Assembly (NCBI RefSeq): GCF_030272615.1
Contig: NC_081415.1
Span: 418,522,757 to 418,586,756, forward strand
Source: Cryptomeria japonica
Taxonomy: Eukaryota; Streptophyta; Pinopsida; Cupressales; Cupressaceae
Direction: 5' to 3'
Length of the DNA: 64,000 bases
The notes under the pieces are model-generated. The model saw only the letters and a list, made by a program, of their open reading frames with translations, made no database searches and was not told the DNA's origin. The first letter of the stretch is position 1. Every line of letters starts with the position of its first letter. Positions 23,010 through 35,125 of this stretch are shown here, in pieces. A program made the position numbers and the translations under genes.

Positions 23010-24300
23010 GGACCCAAATGCTTGGACTCAATTTCTAAGGCCCCCTCTGGTATATGATGCCCAAAGCTCTTGTTAGCAGATTCCTTATATGTCATATATC
23101 ATAAAGTGGAATATTTGACCACCAAACTTGGGTGCTCAAATTTGTCTTCATTCTCCTATGCATTAGATGCTTTATGGCAAGTATCCAACTCTATCATGGA
23201 GCTAGTGAAGATTCCAATGTAACCTCCACCTCACATGCTCTTACACATAATAAGAATCTATCATAAGTAACCCCCACGAAGAGCAATCAAGATGCTCTTT
23301 CACACCTTCCAAGATGCCAACACCTAGCAAAACATGCTGACTCATTGTAGAACACCTACCTCCTCATGTGAGGACACAATTCACTAGAGAAATAATAAAA
23401 TAATAACTTTCCCCAAGTATGCTTTGACTATTTCGTAGAAACTTGTGAAATATTAAAGTTGTGCCTTGTTTAATATAGGTTGCTTTAGGCTTGCATAGCC
23501 TAACCCTTCTTTCTTGTCTTTTGAGTTTTAAATCTTGTGCATTTGATCAGTTGTGTTGAAATAGAGTGTAACTAAACAACAAGATATGTTGAACTTTAAA
23601 GCATTTATATTCATTAACAAGAAGATATGTTGAACTTTAAAGCATTTATATTCATTAACAATGATAGAACGCAAAGATAATGAAATCAACCATGAGAGAG
23701 AATGAAAAACATAACAAAGATATTTACATGGAGAAACCTTTTTAGGAAATAATTCCAAACCCTAAGAGATCCAAGCTTGTATTATCCTTCAAAAAAAGAG
23801 TTACATCAATACAACTTATCCCTCTAAATTCATAAATCCTTGCAACACTTCATTACTCATCCAACCTACAAGACAACCTATGCATCCACTAATTTCAAAC
23901 ACTATTACAAAGCGAAACCATGGATGACTTCAGTAAACCATTTAGAAGCCCAAAGGAGATATGGTGCCTAAATGCTTTGATTCAATTTCGAACACCCCCT
24001 TTGGTCTAAGATGTCCCTAGCTATTATTAGCATATTCCTCACATGATATCATATGTTGACAAATAGAATAATTGACCACCCAAACTTGGGCACTCCAATT
24101 TATCTTCATTACCCTATGTATTAGATGCTTCATGACAAGTGTTTGACTTTGTCATAAGGTTGAAGAAGATTCTAATATAACCTCCCACTTACATGCTCTT
24201 GCACATCATAAGAATCCACCAAAGCTAAACCCCATGAAGACTAGTCAAGATGCTCTTACACAACATCCAAGATGCCAACACATGACAAAACATGCCAACT
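23010..24300. repeat. Right half of split repeat block plus its uninterrupted second copy
   Basis: 23010-23450 is the continuation of the block broken at 14388. 23465-24300 is a second, uninterrupted copy: it runs through AAAGGAGATATGGTGCCTAA at the position where the element sits in the other copy. Within the second copy a ~43-bp unit containing AAGATATGTTGAACTTTAAA is itself doubled (23580-23660). Confidence 0.8.
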
Positions 24301-27300
24301 TAATGTGGGATGCGCACTTCCTCATGTAAGGGAGATGAAATGAGTACCACTTCCAAATGGGACACCATCTTTCCCAAGTCAAGACAAGAGCACTACACAC
24401 AAAATAGTAAATATAAAAGAAAAATTCAATATGAACACTAGGAATGCAAGGTTGCGACATTTTTCGCTAACAAGTTACAAACCCTTTTGTGGTGTTCTTA
24501 TGTCTTTGAGTGTGTCTAGTCAATCTCTAATGGGAATTAGGTGAGTTGTTGCATCTCCCTTGTGACTAATTGCTCATGGCATATTCAAGGGAGGTTAGGA
24601 ATCTTAGGATGTCATGCATCCATTCCTTAGGCTTTTGTTGTGTGCTTAGACGTGAGAAGCATGAAATTTAGTATAGGCTTTAGTTCCTATCATTGTCTTC
24701 TATTTATGTTGATGGTCAGAACAATCACTATATCATCAGTTGTGAGGAGGTTCTATTTCCTCTATTTCTCATCATGTGGTGTTGTTCCACAATGCTTGTG
24801 TAAGTCTCGATAGTGTTTTTTGTGTTAGTATACATTGACCTTGTGTTGCCATGCACTTCATTGTGTTGTGTGATTTGCTCACAATGCTGGTCAATTTTGA
24901 AAACATTGTGTATGTGAGCGTGAGGTTGTGACATGTCGTTATTGCAATTGAAATGAAAAAAAAAATGTTTTGTGTCTTGTTTGCTAATGTCCTAATTTAA
25001 AAGTTGTGTCATTACAAGCAAGCTCCAAAGAAGGTAGACTTCCTATCTAACCTAAAAACTAAACTAAACACTTGTAGGGAAAGATAGGGTTTAGGAAGAG
25101 GAAAGTGTTGTAGAGAAAGAAAATAAAAATAGTGGGCAATGATAGGGCACCAAGAAAAATGATCAATCGGATATCAATTATGCAGGCCACCAATTCTCAT
25201 TCATGGACAGGCTAATGTTTGTGATGGGGCTGACTCAACTTACTTTATACAAACCTATTATGTAGAAACACAATAATTCACTCCCATTTAGGAGGCATAA
25301 GCAAACAAACATAAATAGATTCAAAAAATTAGATCAAGGAGCACTCTTTAAGACAAAATATGAACAAGGCCCAAAACAAAACTTCCATCCATCTAGAGCC
25401 AAAAGATGTTAAAGATGAGGAAAACCCTCTACATGTAGAGGGCCCAAAAAGATGAAGCAATCTCAACCATTGATCCAATAGGATAATAGAAGGGACCATA
25501 AAAACTTGCATGCTATACCTAAAATAAATTCTCTTTTTAGGTAGCTTACCTCACACAACTCTTAAAAAGGGGAGGACGTTTTACATTATATATTTTGAAG
25601 GAAGCTATAACAAACAACAATTTCATAACATTCCATAGCTCCAAGGGATTTTCATAATCAAACTCTCTCCATTGATTTTGCACCTATCTTTTTTAGGAGA
25701 TATTCGTCCCCTAGGTGATCTTAATCCAACTACAAGAGCAATGCAAACACCTATTCATGGCACAATTGAAAATGAGTTTTCCTTAAGGAACTCAATTTAG
25801 ACGATCATCAATTTTGTAGATGTTTATGTAATGCAGTATACCCTATCACCACATATGGATGGTATTAGTAGCAGTTCAGTTAATGATATGGTCTTTAATT
25901 GGAATCCTCAATGGAATTGCTTGTTATACTTAATTTGTTGACTTTGCCTACTTTTGGCAAAGGGGTCAATGTTGTTTACAATGTTATAACTACCTTACAC
26001 AATTATCCGTTATTCATGACATTTACATTTCTTGCCTCTCCCTCAAAACTGCAACACTTCTCATTTATGGTCTAACTCCTTATCTAATGTCTCTCCAACT
26101 TCAAAATCCATCTCCTCCACACCATCTAATTATACCTTTTGATCGTACCTTTGGCACAACATACTCTTTTGTTGTCTTCTAACTTCTCCCTAGGTGCAAG
26201 ACGTCAAGGCTTCTCAATAGATCCACCTTACCAACTTCGTTAGTCCAATCCCAAGTCACAAAATTTGTATGTGTCCAACTTTAGCAAGGGAAAATGATGT
26301 CAACAAGATGGAGGGATCTTATCAAACAACCCAATCTTGCAGCCTTAACATATCATCCAACCCACATTAATATGTATGTATGTGTATTGCAACAAAATCT
26401 GAAACGTATCTTTATTACAGTTTTGATATGTACATTCATAAAAAATAAAAAAATCTCAAAAAAATTTTAAAATTATATTTATGGAGGATTTCAACAAGAA
26501 AAAAAAAATTCAATTGTTTTTGAAGGGTTTCTAGGCACCTCTTGCATTCAAGTCTTCAAATCCTCATGCCTGGGCAACTTCTTGGTTTCACTCTATTGAA
26601 ATCTGACTTTTCCCTTCATACCACAACTATAATGGCTACCTTGAACATCTACAACACACTAACAACTTAATTCTTCTCTTCTTCTATTCCTCTCCCCTCA
26701 GCAAGTTGATTTCCTACAATCTTCCTCATGCAATTCTTTGGAACGACCTGCAAATCCTTTCCTCAACCTTGCTGTTGTTGATTAATGCTTCTTAACACCA
26801 TTAAAGGTTGTATTTTATAATGGATTTCAAACATGTGAGACACCAAAAAGTGGCATCGAAATCTGCCCTTTCATTTCCATAAATTGACCTCTGAAATTCA
26901 TTCAAAAATAGTGATATAAAACATAGCTATTGATTCCAAGCGTGGTGCCAAGGTTGCTGCACCATATCCCATGCCTTGCTTCTGTAGATTCCTTTAATAA
27001 ATGAATAAAATCATAAGCCAAGTCATGCTTATTCACCCCAAATTGTAAACTGAAAAGTCATTAATTATTTTACCAAAAATTACTAACTTTTTCCTCCATA
27101 AATTGAAAGAATAAGACAATAATGGAATGCCAAAGATCACTTGCCTTATGCACATTTCTCTATGCGTCCAACTTGAGTAAATTAATTAATTTTACTTTAC
27201 AAGTTTCCTCTACCATGCCAATAGATCCCTTCAACACCTAAAACCTTGAAATTGTGCAATGTAAACACATTGAACAGCCTAGCTGCCTTTTATTTTTTAA

Positions 27301-27750
27301 ATGGAAGCTAGGCCTTGATAAAATAAATGTTTAATCCTTACAACACTTCACAAGATGCTCCTGAAGCTCAAAACTACACCAAAAATGCAAAAATTGAACA
27401 TAAAAAGGGAAAAAAAAATTGGGGATGAACGATTGCTTGTGAGCCCAAATGCCCCTGTATTAGGAAATCTTGGAACAAATTGATAAATGATAAAGTTTGA
27501 GAACAAAATTAAGACTAAATTGAAATAACATAAATCTTTGTTTTATATTTTTTAGTATGATATTAAATGTTTAAATGTTTTTATAAGCATTTAACATAAT
27601 ATTAAATATCAAAATAAATATTTATGAAAATTTAAAACCAGAAGTTAAAACCTAAAACATAAATTGTAATAAATTTTATAATTTTTTAAAAACCAGAAAT
27701 TGTAATAATTATAATGTTACAAAAGTCTACTGTACAAGTTTATAACCTAT
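24300..27750. other. No supported gene
   Basis: AT-rich sequence with only short ORFs of uneven composition on both strands. No motif, paired LTR or RNA gene was recognised. Some stretches (about 25020-25320) look like retroelement leader sequence, but termini could not be found. Confidence 0.5.
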
Positions 27751-27841
27751 CTGTGGCAGATATATACTGCCAGCCTTTTCCTCCAACTCAACCCCACAGA
27801 GAATATATGTTCAACAAATCTGAGGAGCTGTTCTCTGAAAA

Positions 27842-28015
27842 ATGAACAGACAACCTAGCACTCACAGCAGCCGGATCATGAAAATAAGCTATTCAGCTCT
27901 TAATCTCCTCCACTTCGTCTCCATTCATCTGCAACAACGGATTCTATGCTATTCGATTTTGATTTGCTTTTTCTGTGCCAATTTATTGCATGTTGCAGGT
28001 TTACAGTTGATCTGA
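27842..28015 (+). other. Possible first-exon remnant with signal-peptide-like hydrophobic run
   Basis: A 57-codon plus-strand ORF starts ATG AAC AGA CAA. It has a basic/Ser-rich start, then LNLLHFVSIHLQQ and the hydrophobic run ILCYSILICFFCANLLHVAG. A TATA-like ATATATA lies about 80 bp upstream (27760-27768), and a CAG|GTTTAC donor-like site falls near the end. No downstream exon was recognised. It may be chance. Confidence 0.2.
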
Positions 28016-28753
28016 TTTGGGCAATCATTCAACACGTACTGGACCATGACATAGCAAATTCTAACAATTTTTTAGGGTTGTTGAATTAAAACAAGTATCC
28101 ACCTATGCCTCGCCATGTAGAGAGGAGAGGTCCTACTAGCATTAGCAGATCTTATGCATTTATATGGAGAATTATATTTATTATAGATGAATTTAAATGA
28201 TTTTGGGCGATTGTAATAATATTTGTTAAATTTTGAACTTTTTGGTTGAAATGTGGTGAACCCTATCACATAGGACCCACCAATGGTTTGTAAATCTTGA
28301 ATGTTAGAAGAGCAGACAAAATAGTAAACAATATTTTTCTACCCTCATGGATAGTGTCACTACCACCAGCTCCACTTGTTGTTGACCATTCTTGCAAGAG
28401 CATTTTTAGACTCTATGGTGTACCTCATGGGCTTCTTATGGGTTGACGATCTGGTTGATGCTTCAAATATACTTCATTACAATAAGAAGGAATGACCTTA
28501 GAACAGTAGGGGCAGAAAGGGCAGAAAGGGGGGTGTCGCATTGAACACCTCCATTATCGCAGGAGGATGATCAAACTGCACTAAGGCAGAGCTGCCCCGG
28601 GGTTTGCTGGGATATAGCTGAAATGCACTCAACCAACAACTACAATATAGATAGGGCATTGGGATGACACCCCCATAGAATTGTAGGTCAAGAGCCTCTT
28701 TCTCAAATTTAGCAAGGCCCTAGTCGAGTTACCTCCATTTGAGTCAAGGAGCC

Positions 28754-29009
28754 TGCTAGCCCTTAAAATAGTAGGGGGGAGGGCTTCTCTCGATATTTGC
28801 ATCATTCGCCACAGGCTAATTAATTAGAGGCAGCTCAATTGTAGGGAGCTAGAATAAGCGGCAATATAACCCCCCACCCTACTGCCCCACACACGTCCTC
28901 CAATGACATAGAATAGTAGCGGCCCACCCCAATCTATAGCTTATTCTAGCTTGATTCTAGCAACTATAATTGCTTAATCTAGACCCCTACTATTTGTGAA
29001 GGGCTAGCA
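28754..29009. mobile_element. MITE-like element with ~24-bp terminal inverted repeats
   Basis: The left end TGCTAGCCCTTAAAATAGTA (then GGGG) is mirrored by a right end containing CCCCTACTATTTG and AAGGGCTAGCA. It is 256 bp long with no coding potential. A clear target duplication was not found. Confidence 0.6.
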
Positions 29010-29486
29010 AGCACATTAATGAATGACTTGCCCTAGGGGTGGGTGGAAGGAAGCTATGGAGCGCATTAATGAACGACTCGCCTTGCTTACATCAGATCCA
29101 AGTTTGATTGTTCTCTTATACCTATTAGCAAACTCTCCTGAAATTTGGGTGAACTTATTCCTAGTTTTTGTAGTTTATTTTTAATTCACTGGACACTTTA
29201 GGAGTTCAATCTTTTTCTTTACCGTTTTAATCCAGTAGTCTTTTTTTATCCACCTCAAACCATTTTCTTTAAATGGCCAATTAAGAAATACTTTTGCATT
29301 TCTCTCACCAACTAAAATTGTTCACTGTTTTTGGCCTATGAAATCCAAAAGAAAGGAAATGGGCCCAATTCAAATTATATGGGTAGAACTATAATATTCT
29401 AAGAAATGGGTTCAATTAAACTGCTGGAAATTTAAGTGATGCCTTAATCTAGCCATTGAAGAAAAAATGGGAAAAACCCATGGTTC

Positions 29487-31976
29487 TGAAACCAAAAATC
29501 AGCATGCTTTATTGAATGAATAACAGGCCCTTTATAGGCAATTACAAGGCGGTTGTCCAAATTAAGACTACCTATTCACAAAAGTTAAACTGACTCGAAA
29601 ACAAACTCTAAAAATACAAACTCCCAGTTCTAACACAAAGTCTCTAAAAATATAACAACCAACTAAAGAACTCTCTAAAAATATGACTAAATGACCATTA
29701 ATAAACACAACTAAAAATAACAATTAAATATTCTAATACACTCCCTTGATGGCCATTCTATCAACTACCCAACCGATGACAAAATCTGCTTATCAAAAAG
29801 CATAGAAGGCTGATTCTTTCTTCTCTTCAGAACGCTTTGCAACATGAGTTTGCTCTTGCTCCTAAGACCCTCCCTGGTTGGACTTCTGATCAGCCAACCT
29901 CTTTCTGCAAAACCTCTGGATATGTCCAGATCCACCACAATAGTGACAAGTGATTTTCTTCTTGAACCCCTCCTCAGGTTTGCGCTATCCTTTCTACTTA
30001 GTGGACTCGCCTTTGCCTTTGTCCTTGACAGTAAACGCTATTCCGCACTGGCCATGTCAACGCTACTACCAAACTATTGTCTCCACCTGGCTTGCTGCAA
30101 TAGCTTATTGCACAACTCATCAAACTTCAAGTCAACAATAGTGGAGGTAATGTTGAGCGTCTCAATAAAGTGTCCATAAGATCTGGTCAAGCTCTTCAGT
30201 CTAATCACAACCATATCCTCTTCCTCCATCTTGCGACCAATAGCCTCCAACTGGTAACAAATATCCTTGATTTGCGTAAGATATTCCTGTAGTGACCTCT
30301 TCTCATCCATCATAATTTAAAACATGTTCTTCAGAAAGAACACTCGGCTCTTGTCGAATGTCTCATGAAGATTCTTCAAGTGATCCCAACTCTCATTAGC
30401 TTTCTTGCCTAATGGCACTTCTGGAAGCATCTCATCGATGACTAATAACTTCAACAACATAACCGTTCCTCAATTACGCTCACCAAACTTGGTTTGGTCA
30501 TCACCTACCGTTGCAGGACGACATTCTTTACCCCAAAACAATCTGGTCAAGGCACTAGTACTCAAAAATTGAGAGCATCCACTGCTTCCAAGTATTGTAG
30601 TTCTTGTTGTTGAAGCATTGACTACCTTCCAACATGATGTTGGTCAACGACGCCATCCCTTCCATTTTCTTATGCACGAAAAATGAGGCAAACTCAAGCT
30701 TCAAAAGAGTGATTTTTCTATCAAAAACTAGGCAAAAACCTTCAACAGCAGTTGGCAAAAAACTTCGAAAAATCTGATTTTTCAGTCAAATCCAATCAAA
30801 CCGGTTTGGCAAGAATCCCAAGACAAAACTTTTTTTTTGTGGAAAAATGATAAACCCCTAGCACAGATTTTGAGGCACAAATCCCAAGGCAAGCGGCTGA
30901 AACCCTAGTTACAGGAGAAAAATGGCACAAAATCCTCTGGAAACTTAGAAAGGGGACCAAGAGGATTTTTTAAAAACCCTAGATGCAGCTCTGCACAAAC
31001 CCAAAAAATTTTGAAACCCTAGGCGCTGTTGGAACAAAAACGAGGTTGCAAAAATGGTACCCTAGGTTGCAGAAAAATTACAGACACAAAGGCAAAAAAA
31101 TAGTTCGTAAAAAAAAAGTCATTGCCAAATCCATTGTAGGTAGCAGAAGGTTGCACGCAAAAAAATGCAGGCCAAAAAAAACGGTTGTGCAGCTTAATAT
31201 TTTTGCGCCTAGAACAGAAGACATAGATGCGGAAAATCACAAAAAAACACTGAAAAAATCACAGTCAAAGAGAAACCAAACTCCGTCATGAGCAAAAAAT
31301 TGTGAAACACCGCCGTCGAGTAGAAAAATCGCGTGAAATTTGTGTGCAAAGAGAGAACACGGGCAGAAAAAAACGCCTCCGAAAATCTTAGTCTCATCGC
31401 AAGAAAAAAACCGTTGTCGGAAAAAAAACATTACTGCGAAAAAAACGTGAGCAAAAGGAAGGACACGCGTTTTAAAGCTGCGATTTTGCCTACAAAAATA
31501 AAAAACAGAAAGGCCGCACAAAAAAAATACAACCCAATTCTGCCACCCAAAAAAAACCACCCAGAAACCCTCAACACCTACCACAAATTTTCAAAAAAAC
31601 GAAAAAACAAAAGCCAGAAAAAATAAGACCTGCAATTTCTCTCAAAATCAGATTTTTTTCATTAAAAAAAATCTTTTAAAAAATTTCTGGAAATTATATC
31701 CAGGTAGAAGGGCATGAAAAAACCTTTAATGGCTCGTTACCCACTCCAATACCATGAAACCAAAAAATCAGCGTGCTTTATTGAATGAATAACAGCCTTT
31801 TATAGGCAATTACAAGGCGGTTGTCCAAATTGGGACTAACCGTTCACAGAAGTTAAACTGACTCTAAAACAAACTCTAAAAATAGAAATTTTCAGTTCTA
31901 AAACAAAATCTCTAAAAATATAACTAAATAACCATTAATAAACACACAGCTAAAAATAACAATTAAAATTCTAATA
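29487..31976 (-). mobile_element. Gag-only LTR retrotransposon (TR-GAG type)
   Basis: Complete structure in 2.49 kb. The TSD GGTTC is at 29482-29486 and 31977-31981. LTRs are at 29487-29740 and 31755-31976 (about 90% alike; the distal one lacks its last two bases and carries a ~30-bp deletion). A primer-site-like TGGTATTGGAGTGGG follows the minus-strand 5' LTR at about 31754-31740. A polypurine CAAGGGAG precedes the 3' LTR at 29741. The interior holds only a long A/T-rich leader (about 30780-31740) and a Copia-type gag; there is no room for pol. The class is known in plants as TR-GAG, non-autonomous and mobilised by partner elements. It sits 0.9 kb downstream of the last recognised exon of the DPB4-like gene, in the same orientation. 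Confidence 0.85.
29890..30656 (-). pseudogene. Copia-type gag (UBN2-like) with CCHC zinc knuckle
   Basis: The minus-strand start is probably the ATG at 30656 (MASLTNIMLEGSQ), followed by NKNYNTWKQWMLSIFEY, the conserved Trp/Tyr region that opens Copia gag. Then comes the UBN2-like core RSLQEYLTQIKDICYQLEAI and LNITSTIVDLKFDELCNKLL (30313-30075). The zinc knuckle CHYCGGSGHIQRFC (C-x2-C-x4-H-x4-C intact) is at 29948-29907. Two frame changes (between 30555 and 30313, and again before 29948) and stops break the frame, so this copy is dead. Gag coats element RNA in the cytoplasmic particle and is the only protein this element class encodes. Confidence 0.8.
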
Positions 31977-32912
31977 GGTTCACCATGGCCAGACCTTGGA
32001 GCCATGCTGATTTTATCTAGCCAGCTGGGTTTTTCAGTCAATCTAGTCATACTTACAAAAAATCATTAAACTGCATTTTGATTTTATCAATAAAACCCAG
32101 ATAAAATGCAGTTTATTGAATAAACCACAGATAATTCCAAAAAAACAGATGCTCATCCTTCTAATTTTGGTTTATTCATTTCAGTTCATTAGTTGCCCAA
32201 CAAATTAAAGCACATCTCCAGCATTGAGGGTTTAAAGCTTTTCCTACTTTCTTTTACGTTTTTTAACTAATTTTTTAGACTGCCATGCGAGAATGAGGTA
32301 AGGTATTTGGTCATCTTGAATGAGCCCTCTGATGATTATGACAATAGTCGTTGGGAGGAGAACAAGAATACAAGGGCATCGGCTTACATCCAATAGTCTA
32401 GACGCCTCAAAGGCTAGTTAAGTTTTCAAGTTACCGTACTCTAAGACTTAAGTTGTAATGGGTGCTTGATTTGAATAGAATATTAATGAAGAATTCGAGA
32501 GTAAATGACAAGATCGAACAAATTCTTTGTTTATGTCTTATGTTTGTTTCTCTTTCTAAATACCATATTTGACATGAAAAAACAATGGCAGTATTTTGTC
32601 AGTTTTTTTTTAAATATTTTAACATTTTTTTAATTTAGCAAGTTTTCCATTTTAACCCAAATAATTGAATTCCATTTACTCTTTCAGTTTGCTGTGTAAA
32701 CGGAATGTTAATATGACTATAGCAGTCTTCAAATATATGTTTCACATTCCCCAGCTTTACTTTGGCACATATTTGCCTACGGTCATATGACATTCACAGT
32801 TCTTCACTAATAGACACAAAAATGTTTAATTTGTCTGCCATAGAAGTAGAACCTTACAAACCAAACAGCATAAAGAGCCTTAAAAACCAAACAGATGTTT
32901 AATGAAAAGTAC

Positions 32913-35000
32913 CGTTCAGTGAAGTTCCAAGAGGTTCCAAAAGCTCTGGAAATTCCATTTCCTCAAGGGCCTTAAGGACATCTTCTGCATTTATTCCTTG
33001 TCTCTTCGACTCTTTGCAAATATCATTTGCTCTGTTCAAAACAACGAAAGCAAAATTATAAATTTTTGTGTCCTCGTCAAATATATAAACCAAATTATGA
33101 ATTCTCTCCAGAAATTAAGGCAAATAAAAAAAACAGATTCAGCAATGTTTCCCTTGTTGGTTAGAACAAAAATCCATGCAGGATTGTGCATTTACAGATT
33201 TCCATAAACATGATCTGCCTTCACAACAAATTACAATGATTCCAAGCAAATAAAGAAATCCTAAAAAAGGACCCTTGTCCTAGAATCTTGTGCACTAAAA
33301 CTGCTATCCTGACAAACACAAGATCATTGATGGGTTAACAATAAAGTCTTAACATTTTTTTATATTAAATATAGAGTATCAAACCAGCATTACATTATAA
33401 GGAGTAAAAGCCCCAATAAAGTTCACTGAGAATCACCAAACCAGTATCACTGTCAAAGATAGTCTAACTTATCCAGCTGCATACATATGCTCTAATGTTC
33501 AAATGATGCTGTTAAATTCATATAGTCCGTAATCCTATGATTAATAATGCTGTTACATTCAGCTTTATTAATCTCAAATGTGCTGATAGGAGGAACACTG
33601 GTATTGGGACCAACTTGCATGTCCCACTTATCCTTCATCATATATTGTCTTCTACTGTCTTCTTTCTTCTGGTTGGTGACCTTACTTTCTGCCATGTACT
33701 GATTGAGAAGCTCCTGTCATATTTTCTAAAAATTGGTCCTGAAATAAAGTCAACTTTTCCAAAAATTGGTCCTGAAAGATTAAGTAGTTAAAACCAGGGG
33801 GAGCCAACCAAATTATTCAAGGTTATAATAGTTAAAAAGTTCCAGTACCAACCACTAAGTAGTTTGTTAATGCCCCATTACTAGAATATATTTTCATTAT
33901 TTTATGGAGTATCCTGACAAACACAAGATCATTGATGGGTTAACAATAAAGTCAAGTTTTCTAAAAATTGGTCCTGAAATACAAGAAGATAAAACCGGGG
34001 GAGCCAACCAAATAATTCAAGGTTGTAACAGTAAAAAAGTTCCAGTAGCAACCACTAAGTAGTTTGTTAACGCCCCATTACTAGAATGTATTTTCATTAT
34101 TTTATGGAGCCTGAACATGTTTCAATCTAGCAAAGTGAAGTTAAGTAACTTTTAAGCTCAGCAATGTACAAGTGTATATGAGACCATAAACCTCTCTTTT
34201 CATCGACAACTTGTAGGCGAGGCACCAAAACTGTGCTACCAGGGCATTACAAAGGTAAACTTGGCATTTTAGGCTCTGGACTAGCTAGCACACCTACTCT
34301 CGTGAGGTGTATGAGGCTCCACTGTTTGGAAAGAGTGATCTTTTCAACTCTAACTTATACATATTGTTCAAACTTTACACCCCTTAGCCATAGGCAGGGA
34401 GAAAAAAATTTTGAGGGTCCTTGCACAATTGAGAAATTAGTTGGGCTTCCGTTCCAGCCCTCGCAACCAGACCTTTGAAAAATTTAGGATGTCAGTATAG
34501 CATTGTTATCTTACATCAGTATAAATAAATATTTACCAAAGTGAACTAGTTGTACCAACGAGGCAGAACATCAGTGGTTAAAGTAGGGTTTCCAAAGCAG
34601 AAACCCGGGTTCAAGTCCCCAAAATACATCTGAAATATCAAAATCAGCTAAAATACTACATCCAACTCACCAGGCATCTCCTAGCACAAAGTTGGAGGGC
34701 AGATAAATATTCTTCTTTTTTTTTAAAAACGCCTTGGAAAGGGATTTTACATAGAAATATTAAAAGAAGGAAGGAAATGCATAGTATTCTAAATTGCAAG
34801 AGAAAGTATGAGAGAAGTTACGTTGCAGAGAGGTAATGAATAAAAAGGCGAGCGCTTTCAGAGAAGGCAGTGAGAGCCTCCCGCTGAATGGCAATGTCCT
34901 TTCTGGAGGGATCATCTTTTGTGAGCTCCGCGATCTTCTTCTTCACCACTCTCTTTATGTTGGCCCGTGGAAGGTCATCCACCTCCGCTGTACCAGACAT
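32913..35000 (-). CDS. DPB4: DNA polymerase epsilon subunit DPB4/POLE3-like histone-fold protein (partial, two exons)
   Basis: The only recognisable host gene. Exon 1 is 35000-34822 (ATG at 35000): MSGTAEVDDLPRANIKRV, then RKDIAIQREALTAFSESARL and FIHYLSAT. It ends in the middle of a Thr codon at a GTAACT donor (34821). Exon 2 is 33031-32913, after a TTGTTTTGAACAG acceptor: ANDICKESKRQGINAEDVLK, then ALEEMEFPELLEPLGTSLN. Joined in frame (phase 2) they give an H2B/NF-YB-type histone fold: helix 1 around LPRANIKRVV, the long helix 2 around EALTAFSESARLFIHYLSA, helix 3 around NAEDVLKALEEMEF. FSESARLFIHYLSATAND and the FxELLEPL ending are typical of the Dpb4/POLE3 group rather than CCAAT-binding NF-YB. 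Such proteins pair with a DPB3/POLE4-type partner in the nuclear replicative polymerase and in chromatin remodelling. Exon 2 probably ends at AACG|GTACTT (32912); the acidic C-terminal exons expected downstream were not found. An unspliced read-through would stop at 32899. The gene may continue beyond the retroelement at 29487-31976, or may be a fragment. Confidence 0.85.
33034..34821 (-). other. Intron 1 of the DPB4-like gene, with internal repeats
   Basis: 1.79 kb, GT..AG. It contains a shuffled direct repeat. ATCCTGACAAACACAAGATC occurs near 33308 and 33911. A ~150-bp block (AAAATTGGTCCTGAAAT.. to ..TTTTCATTATTTTATGGAG) occurs at about 33727-33909 and 33962-34109. A tRNA-derived SINE-like sequence lies at 34550-34730. 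Plus-strand ORFs in the intron are not supported. Confidence 0.75.
34550..34730 (+). mobile_element. tRNA-derived SINE-like sequence
   Basis: The plus strand has an A-box-like CATCAGTGGTTAAAG (569-583 of the 34 kb block) and a good B-box GGTTCAAGTCC (34608-34618), about 27 bp between them, the spacing of an internal pol III promoter. The body is short and followed by a T-rich tail (about 34710-34723). It does not form a convincing tRNA cloverleaf, so SINE is preferred over a tRNA gene. The target duplication was not resolved. Confidence 0.5.
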
Positions 35001-35125
35001 CTTTCCGCTTTACTATTAAACCCTCCCGACTGTAATATCAAAACTCCATAAGCTAAAGCTTGGACTGGGATTCAGTCTCCCTCTTCCTCTCTCTCTCTCC
35101 CTCCCTCCCTATTTAATGTTTCACA
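35001..35125 (-). promoter_or_regulatory. 5' leader and core promoter region of the DPB4-like gene
   Basis: On the minus strand, ATTAAATAGGG near 35112-35122 could be a TATA-like element. It is followed by a GA-rich leader (GGAGGGAGGGAGAGAGAGAG) and then about 60 bp up to the ATG at 35000. Purine-rich leaders are common for plant housekeeping genes. No experimental evidence. Confidence 0.4.

Noticed and set aside
30983-31626. Lys/Asn-rich plus-strand ORFs and Phe-rich minus-strand ORFs
   Set aside because: Low-complexity A-run sequence in the leader of the gag-only element.
32287-32394. Plus-strand open stretch (EPSDDYDNSRWEENKNTRAS) that looks coding
   Set aside because: Only about 36 codons, no start or clear splice sites, opposite strand to the neighbouring gene.
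34560-34625. tRNA gene
   Set aside because: A-box and B-box are present, but acceptor and anticodon stems do not pair; a SINE head fits better.
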